A DNA stretch of 64,000 bases from Pseudonocardiales bacterium (GTDB lineage: Bacteria > Actinomycetota > Actinomycetes > Mycobacteriales > Pseudonocardiaceae). The position numbers and the translations under genes are program-made. Under the pieces are notes generated by a model. It worked only from the letters and a program-made list of their open reading frames with translations. It was not told the DNA's origin and made no database searches. Positions 58,777 to 64,000 of this stretch are shown here, one piece after another. Location: the NCBI GenBank assembly GCA_019241525.1, contig JAFAWY010000058.1:62001-126000 (forward strand), given 5' to 3'. The stretch's first letter is position 1; the number at the start of each line of letters is the position of its first letter.

Positions 58777-60533
58777 CAGGATCCCTTCCCAGCTGCCGCC
58801 AGCCCGGAGCGGCTGGCAGCCCCGGCCCGCTGCGCAGCCCCGAGCCCGGACAGCGCCGGCTGCGACAGCACCGGGGATTGTGATGCCAGCGCCACCAGCG
58901 GGTGCGTGGCAAGGAAGACCACCACCAAGTCGAGCACCGTGGACATACCCAGCGTGAACGCAAAGCCCTTCACCTGGCCCACAGCCAGCACGTAGAGGAC
59001 CGCGGCGGCCAGGAAGCTCACCGCGTCCGCAGACAGGATGGTGCGGCGGGCCCGAATCCAGGCACGAGGGACCGCAGAACGGAACGTCCGGCCGTCCCGG
59101 ACCTCATCCTTGAGGCGCTCGAAGAAGATCACAAAGGAGTCCGCGGTGATGCCGATCGCGACGATGAACCCAGCGACACCGGCCAAGTCGAGGGTGAACC
59201 CGATCCATCGCCCGAGCAACACCAGTACGGCGTAAACGATGATTCCGGACAACGCCAGCGACAAGATCGTCAGTACGCCGAGCGCTCGGTAATAGAACAG
59301 GCAGTAGACGAACACCACCACCAGCCCGAGCGCGCCGGCGAGCAGACCCGCCCGCAGCGAGGACAGCCCCAGGGTGGCCGAGACCGTCTCGGATTCAGAG
59401 GACTGGAACGACAGCGGCAGCGAACCGTACTTGAGCACGTCGGCAAGGTTCTTGGCCTCGGTTTGGGTGAAGCTGCCGGTGACCCGGGTTTGCTCTCCGG
59501 GCGGGATGACCGAGGTGATCTGCGGTGCCGACACCACCTCGGTGTCCAGCACAAATGCCGCCTGCTTACCGACGTTGGCCGCGGTGTATTGGCCCCAGAC
59601 ATCCTCGCCCTGGTGCTTGAGGTCGAGCCGGACCTCATAGCCAGGACCGTCCGATCTGGGGCCCCACGACGCGTTGGCGATCTGCTCGCCGGACAGGAAT
59701 GCGGGACCCAGCAGGTATTTCGCGGTGTGGTGCTGATCGCAGGTCGCCAGCGGAAGGTTCGGGTCATCGTTGCCCAGCAGCGGACTGGGAGCAGCGCAGT
59801 TCAACGTAGCCAGCGCTTGTTGCTGCACCGCCGGATCCGTGCTCTGTAGCCGGGCCCGGGCCTGCCGGATCTGCTCGGCTAACTCGGGGTTGGCCGAATC
59901 TGCTGGAACACTGCCCACTGGCGGGGTTGGCGCGCTGCTGGGAGGCGCCCCGGGCTTGGGTGTCGGAGCCGGTGTCGGGCTCGGAGTCGGCTCGCCCGGG
60001 GGCGGTTGCTGCGCCTGCTGAGGTACCACGGGTGCCGGTGCGCCCGGTGCGGTAGTCGGTGACGGCGAACCGGACGGGGTGGCCGGACCGCTACCAGGCG
60101 GCGGAGTGCCGCCGGGAGTCGGCGCGGGCGCCGCGGCTGGCTCCTCGGACAGTACGGGGCGGAAATACAGCTTGGCGGTCTGCCCGAGGGTCCGTGCTTG
60201 ATCACCGTTCTCGCCGGGCACCGTGATGATCATATTGACGCCGTCGAGCACGACTTCGGCCCCGCTGACGCCGATCCCGTTGACCCGTTGTTCGATGATC
60301 TGCCGAGCCTGGTCGAGAGACTCGCGCGAGGGTGGCCGGCCGTCAGTGGTCCGGGCAGTGAGGGTCACCCGGGTACCACCTTGCAAGTCGATGCCGAGCT
60401 TCGGGGTGGGCTTGCCACCACCGGTGAGAAAAACCAACGAGTACAGCACGGCGACGATCCCGGCGAAGACCGCCAAGTAACGCCAGGGGCGGAAGCGCCC
60501 GGCCGGTGGTGCCACGTGGGTGACTCTCCTCAT
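58776..60533 (-). CDS. secD: Protein translocase subunit SecD with proline-rich insertion
   Basis: 585 residues. Membrane helix 1 and GIDLQGGTRVTLTART near residue 48; P1 domain; five further helices with LGLSSLRAGLLAGALGLVVV and GFIVAIGITADSFVIFFERL. Within P1 lies an insertion of roughly 80 residues (about 135-220) almost wholly Pro, Ala, Gly, Ser and Thr. ATG 60533 is used; GTG 60515 with AGGAG upstream is an alternative. Confidence 0.95.
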   Translation of the reverse strand: MRRVTHVAPPAGRFRPWRYLAVFAGIVAVLYSLVFLTGGGKPTPKLGIDLQGGTRVTLTARTTDGRPPSRESLDQARQIIEQRVNGIGVSGAEVVLDGVNMIITVPGENGDQARTLGQTAKLYFRPVLSEEPAAAPAPTPGGTPPPGSGPATPSGSPSPTTAPGAPAPVVPQQAQQPPPGEPTPSPTPAPTPKPGAPPSSAPTPPVGSVPADSANPELAEQIRQARARLQSTDPAVQQQALATLNCAAPSPLLGNDDPNLPLATCDQHHTAKYLLGPAFLSGEQIANASWGPRSDGPGYEVRLDLKHQGEDVWGQYTAANVGKQAAFVLDTEVVSAPQITSVIPPGEQTRVTGSFTQTEAKNLADVLKYGSLPLSFQSSESETVSATLGLSSLRAGLLAGALGLVVVFVYCLFYYRALGVLTILSLALSGIIVYAVLVLLGRWIGFTLDLAGVAGFIVAIGITADSFVIFFERLKDEVRDGRTFRSAVPRAWIRARRTILSADAVSFLAAAVLYVLAVGQVKGFAFTLGMSTVLDLVVVFLATHPLVALASQSPVLSQPALSGLGAAQRAGAASRSGLAAAGKGS

Positions 60534-60662
60534 TCACTACGCTACCCTGCGCGCCGCGCCGGCATCGGCGAGGTGCTTCTACTGTGCCAGCACCGCGGGC
60601 GACCCGGTCGGTGGGGCTGGAATCTGCAGCTGCGGGAGCGTAGCGCCCTGGCGCCCGACCGG

Positions 60663-60998
60663 TCAGGGGACGTTGGTTCTGCTGCCGTCACCAGGGGAGG
60701 TCAGCGGCGAGCTGGCCTTGTCGTCACCGGCCCTGTCGTCACTGAGCTTCTCCCGGATCGCCGCCCGCAACCACCTGGTACGTACTCCTGGAGCGATCTC
60801 CAGATCGACCGTCATCTCATCCGTGGTGCCGACCACAGTCGCGTACAGGCCAGAGGTGGTGACGACGCGGTCGCCATTGGTCAATGAGCTTTGCAGCCGT
60901 TGCGCATCTGCTATCGCCCGCTTCTGCCGGCGAGCATTCATGATCAACGGCACCGCGAGGACGACGATAAACAGCAACGGCAGGAACAGGGGGTCCAT
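60663..60998 (-). CDS. yajC: Preprotein translocase subunit YajC
   Basis: Small SecDF-associated protein, 111 residues: an N-terminal membrane helix (LFLPLLFIVVLAVPLIMNAR) and a soluble domain (LTNGDRVVTTSGLYATVVG). ATG 60998 follows GGAGA by five bases. The frame is open to 61256 without family similarity. It lies 129 bp upstream of secD on the same strand. Confidence 0.94.
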   Translation of the reverse strand: MDPLFLPLLFIVVLAVPLIMNARRQKRAIADAQRLQSSLTNGDRVVTTSGLYATVVGTTDEMTVDLEIAPGVRTRWLRAAIREKLSDDRAGDDKASSPLTSPGDGSRTNVP

Positions 60999-61410
60999 GG
61001 TTCTCCGATCACCATCAGCGTTCCTGCACCGAGTGTGCCAGGTCACGCCACCGCCGGTGGCAACCAGGCGCCATGCTGAGCACCGTATGGGCCAAACGGC
61101 GCAACAGCCGCCGCTGATCGGCGCCACGGCGGGTCTTTCGTCGCCCGATGGCGACCTATGGGCGCAGTGCCGCAAACCGGCACTCTCAGCTTTCTGGGAG
61201 ACCGGATCCGATTCCTTATGGTTGCGCCCGCAGCTCCGAGTGAGATGCAGCCCCATCGAAATTCCAGGCCGCCGACGAAAGGACGACGCGTTGCCGTCGC
61301 ACCGCTACTCCACTCCTCGTTACCGACCTAGCGCCCACGCACTGGACACCCGCTCAACCGGTGTCCACGCTCTGGTTTCCGACCGCGCCGCGAGCAGTGC
61401 AACGGCCACC
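60999..61410. other. Intergenic region between yajC and the VIT-family gene
   Basis: This 412-bp divergent gap holds the yajC ribosome site and a short inverted repeat GTGCCG-CAAAC-CGGCAC near 61168-61184. A plus-strand TTG at 61291 with AAAGGA upstream could start the VIT-family gene 40 codons earlier. I see no other gene. Confidence 0.5.
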
Positions 61411-61971
61411 ATGATGCGGCTGCGTATCGTCGAGACCACCGCCTCCAATCCCGCGCTACCACTAGACACCGGTTTTGCGCAAACCCTGCTGGGCCGTATC
61501 GAAGCTGACGAACGCGACTTCGTCCTCCGCTATGTCCAGCCTGGCCTGGTCGGGCTCATCGACGGGACGCTATCGACGCTGGCCCCGATCTTCGCGGTGG
61601 CGTTGTTGTCGTCTTCGCATGCCGCATTGCTGGTTGGTCTGGCCACCGCGCTGGGAGCCGGCATCAGCATGGGTCTGTCCGAGGCGCTGTCTGACGACGG
61701 CGGGCAGACCGGTCGAGGCTCGGCCATCACTCGGGGATCGATTACCGGGGTGATGACCACCGTTGGTGGTGTGTTTCACGCGCTACCGTTCTTGATTGCC
61801 GACCGCACCCTCGCACTGGTGTTGGCCGCGATCGTGGTGGCCATCGAGCTGGCAGCCATCGCCGGCATCCGGAAGCGTTTTCTCGATGTCTCGCTGCGGA
61901 CCTCGCTCATCCAGGTCGTATTCGGCGGCATCCTGATCGTTGGGGTAGGGCTGTGGTTGGGCGGTTTCTAA
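61411..61971 (+). CDS. VIT1/CCC1-family membrane protein
   Basis: 186 residues from ATG 61411, with about five hydrophobic segments. YVQPGLVGLIDGTLSTLAPI and GLATALGAGISMGLSEALSD are typical of the bacterial VIT family, whose eukaryotic members carry iron or manganese. No strong ribosome site precedes the ATG; a TTG at 61291 gives a longer form. Convergent with ruvB. Confidence 0.8.
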   Translation: MMRLRIVETTASNPALPLDTGFAQTLLGRIEADERDFVLRYVQPGLVGLIDGTLSTLAPIFAVALLSSSHAALLVGLATALGAGISMGLSEALSDDGGQTGRGSAITRGSITGVMTTVGGVFHALPFLIADRTLALVLAAIVVAIELAAIAGIRKRFLDVSLRTSLIQVVFGGILIVGVGLWLGGF

Positions 61972-61983
61972 GGCCGCGCACCA

Positions 61984-63024
61984 CTAGGAATCGAACAGCG
62001 TCGGTGCAGCATCACCAGCCGCTTCGGCGGGCGGCTCGAGGCGTAGGTGCCGCCACGCGGCGGCAGTGGCCACCCGTCCGCGGGGCGTGCGGGCCAGCAT
62101 GCCGGCCCGGACCAGGAACGGCTCACACACCTCCTCCACCGTGGCCGGCTCCTCCCCGACCGCGACAGCGAGGGTGGATACCCCGACCGGCCCTCCGCCG
62201 AAGGTACGCACCAACGCGGTAAGAACAGCCCGGTCCAGTCGATCCAACCCGAGTTGGTCGACGTCATAGACGGCCAGTGCGGCGCGGGCCACCTCGACGG
62301 TGATCGCGCCGTCAGCGCGGACCTCGGCATAATCCCGAACTCGGCGAAGCAGCCTGTTGGCGATTCGGGGTGTCCCGCGGGAGCGGGCAGCGATCTCGGT
62401 AGCCCCGTCGGGGCGCAGATCCACTCCGAGGATGCCGGCCGAGCGGTGCAGCACCAGTTCCAGCTCGGCAGGCTCGTAAAACTCCATGTGCGCGGTGAAC
62501 CCGAAGCGGTCCCGTAGCGGGCTGGTCAACGCGCCAGACCGGGTGGTCGCCCCCACCAGCGTGAACGGGGCGATCTCTAGGGGGATGGAGGTGGCACCGG
62601 GGCCCTTGCCGACCACGACGTCGACCCGGAAGTCCTCCATCGCAAGGTAGAGCATCTCCTCGGCAGGACGGGCCACCCGGTGAATCTCATCGATGAACAT
62701 CACATCGCCCTCGGTGAGGTTGGACAGCATGGCAGCGAGGTCCCCCGCACGCTCCAACGCTGGTCCTGACGTTATCCGGATCGCACTGCCGAGCTCGGCA
62801 GCGATGATCATGGCAAGGCTGGTCTTGCCCAATCCCGGCGGTCCGGAGAGCAATACGTGGTCCGGTGCGGCGCCACGCCGCCGGGCGCCCTCGAGCACCA
62901 GCTCCAGCTGTTCACGCACCCGAGCCTGACCGATGAACTCAGGCAGCCGGCGGGGCCGCAGGGTGGTCTCCAACTCCACATCTGCCGGGTCCACTACGGC
63001 CGAACTAGGTCGTGGGCTGGTCAC
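61984..63024 (-). CDS. ruvB: Holliday junction branch migration ATPase RuvB
   Basis: AAA+ motor of RuvAB, 346 residues. [15 protein letters not shown] at the start, Walker [12 protein letters not shown] near residue 61, Walker B MFIDEIHR, sensor [18 protein letters not shown] and a C-terminal winged helix. GTG 63024 overlaps the ruvA stop. Confidence 0.97.
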   Translation of the reverse strand: MTSPRPSSAVVDPADVELETTLRPRRLPEFIGQARVREQLELVLEGARRRGAAPDHVLLSGPPGLGKTSLAMIIAAELGSAIRITSGPALERAGDLAAMLSNLTEGDVMFIDEIHRVARPAEEMLYLAMEDFRVDVVVGKGPGATSIPLEIAPFTLVGATTRSGALTSPLRDRFGFTAHMEFYEPAELELVLHRSAGILGVDLRPDGATEIAARSRGTPRIANRLLRRVRDYAEVRADGAITVEVARAALAVYDVDQLGLDRLDRAVLTALVRTFGGGPVGVSTLAVAVGEEPATVEEVCEPFLVRAGMLARTPRGRVATAAAWRHLRLEPPAEAAGDAAPTLFDS

Positions 63025-63629
63025 CGGTTCTTCCCAAGCCGGGCCAGCGCGCTGCGAAGCAGATCTGGGGTATGGACTGGCTCAGAATCGGCTTCGGCCA
63101 GTGCTGCATCGACAGCCTGTTCCGCCTGCCTGGTGGCGAATCCGAGCCCGATCAATGCCTCGGCCACCTGAGTGCGCACCGCGCCGCCACCACCAGCGCC
63201 CGGCGCCGGTGCACCCGATGCTGGCGCGAGCACTCCGACTTTGTCCCGCAATTCCACGATGAGCCGTTCGGCGCCCTTGCGCCCGATGCCCGGGACCCGG
63301 GTGAGCATGGCGATGTCCCCCCCGGCCAGCGCGGTGCGCAAGGTGTCCGGATCGAGCACGGCCAGCATCGCCAGCGCGAGCCGCGGCCCTACCCCGGAGA
63401 CGGTTTGCAGGAGCACAAACAACTCCCGGGCTGCGATGTCGGCGAAGCCGTACAAGGTCAGCGACTCCTCGCGTACCACCAGCGAGGTGGCCAGCCGGGC
63501 CTGCTCGCCATGTCGCAACGTGGCCAGGGTCGCCGGAACGGCGTGCACGGCCAGCCCGACACCACCCACCTCGACCACGGCATGGTCCAGTTCCACGGAG
63601 ATCACCTGCCCTCGCACTGAGGCGATCAT
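63021..63629 (-). CDS. ruvA: Holliday junction DNA-binding protein RuvA
   Basis: 202 residues: OB domain ([20 protein letters not shown]), HhH domain ([16 protein letters not shown] and [16 protein letters not shown]) and a C-terminal RuvB-binding domain ([20 protein letters not shown]). ATG 63629, behind AAAGGAG, overlaps the ruvC stop (ATGA). Confidence 0.97.
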   Translation of the reverse strand: MIASVRGQVISVELDHAVVEVGGVGLAVHAVPATLATLRHGEQARLATSLVVREESLTLYGFADIAARELFVLLQTVSGVGPRLALAMLAVLDPDTLRTALAGGDIAMLTRVPGIGRKGAERLIVELRDKVGVLAPASGAPAPGAGGGGAVRTQVAEALIGLGFATRQAEQAVDAALAEADSEPVHTPDLLRSALARLGKNR

Positions 63630-64000
63630 CGTGCTCCTTTCGCCTGGCGCGCAGCTGCAGCCAGCCGTGCGCGATGCGCCCGAGCCAGCTGCGCCGAGTG
63701 AACTTGGGCCTGCGCGAGCCGTTGTGTCATCGGTGCCCGCCACAGGTGGCAGACCGCCAATGCCAGCGCATCCGCAGCGTCCGCTGGCCGCGGCTTGGTA
63801 GGCAGTGCGAGCAATCGCGTGATCATGGTGGTGACCTGCTCCTTGCCCGCCCGGCCGGAGCCGGTGACGGCCGCCTTGACCTCGCTGGGGGTGTGGAAGG
63901 CAACCGACAGTCCCCGCTGCGCAGCGATCAGCGCCACCACTCCGCCTACCTGTGCCGTACCCATTGCGGTCCGCACGTTGTGCTGGCTGAAGACTCGCTC
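63626..64000 (-). CDS. ruvC: Holliday junction resolvase RuvC (partial, N-terminus off the window)
   Basis: The C-terminal 124 residues of RuvC. From the window edge the frame reads [17 protein letters not shown], which includes the catalytic Glu, and later [14 protein letters not shown] with the last acidic residues. The first acidic residue lies outside the window. It begins the ruvC-ruvA-ruvB operon. Confidence 0.95.
   Translation of the reverse strand, partial: ERVFSQHNVRTAMGTAQVGGVVALIAAQRGLSVAFHTPSEVKAAVTGSGRAGKEQVTTMITRLLALPTKPRPADAADALALAVCHLWRAPMTQRLAQAQVHSAQLARAHRARLAAAARQAKGAR

Overview
The window is a piece of high-GC chromosome from a Gram-positive actinomycete. Much of it follows the conserved actinobacterial order carB-carA-pyrC-pyrB-pyrR / bldD / nusB-efp-pepQ-aroQ-aroB-aroK / aroC / prepilin peptidase / mltG-ruvX-alaS / rarA / aspS / relA-apt-secF-secD-yajC-ruvB-ruvA-ruvC. 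A BldD with an intact c-di-GMP signature points to a developmentally complex (hyphal or sporulating) lineage. The content would suit Pseudonocardiales or a relative, but the sequence alone does not fix the genus. Both ends are cut: carB loses its C-terminus at base 1 and ruvC its N-terminus at base 64000.

Region by region: 1-6904 is the pyrimidine operon on the minus strand, headed by a PyrR-binding RNA loop. 7216-7713 is bldD on the plus strand. 7734-13216 is a tightly packed minus-strand run (nusB, efp, M24 peptidase, aroQ, aroB, an unusual aroK, L-asparaginase). 13423-17326 is accessory: a VOC protein, an SDR, a TetR regulator, a SCO6745-type protein and a 3-hydroxyisobutyrate-dehydrogenase-like enzyme, with three palindromic operators. 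aroC follows.

18604-32808 is a nitrogen-scavenging block. A guanidine-I (ykkC) riboswitch heads an operon of a ureohydrolase that looks like a guanidine hydrolase plus an APC permease. Next come a divergent PhzF protein, a urease cluster (ureA, a fused ureB-ureC, ureF, ureG, ureD), a VapBC-like toxin-antitoxin pair, a small unknown protein and a complete urea ABC importer (urtABCDE). Together these could convert guanidine to urea and ammonia, recapture urea and hydrolyse it.

33050-39051 returns to core genes (prepilin peptidase, mltG, ruvX, alaS, two small membrane-associated proteins). 39111-44256 is an inserted three-gene NRPS-independent siderophore cassette (two IucA/IucC synthetases and an SbnH/PvsE-like PLP decarboxylase) directly behind rarA. 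45713-64000 carries a DUF389 protein, aspS, a radical SAM protein, a YibE/F-like membrane protein, a metallo-beta-lactamase hydrolase, a membrane cyclophilin, relA, apt, a membrane pseudokinase, secF-secD-yajC, a VIT-family protein and ruvBAC.

Most genes are joined by 1-10 bp overlaps (ATGA, GTGA, TGATG), so translational coupling is common. I saw no tRNA, rRNA, CRISPR array or insertion sequence.
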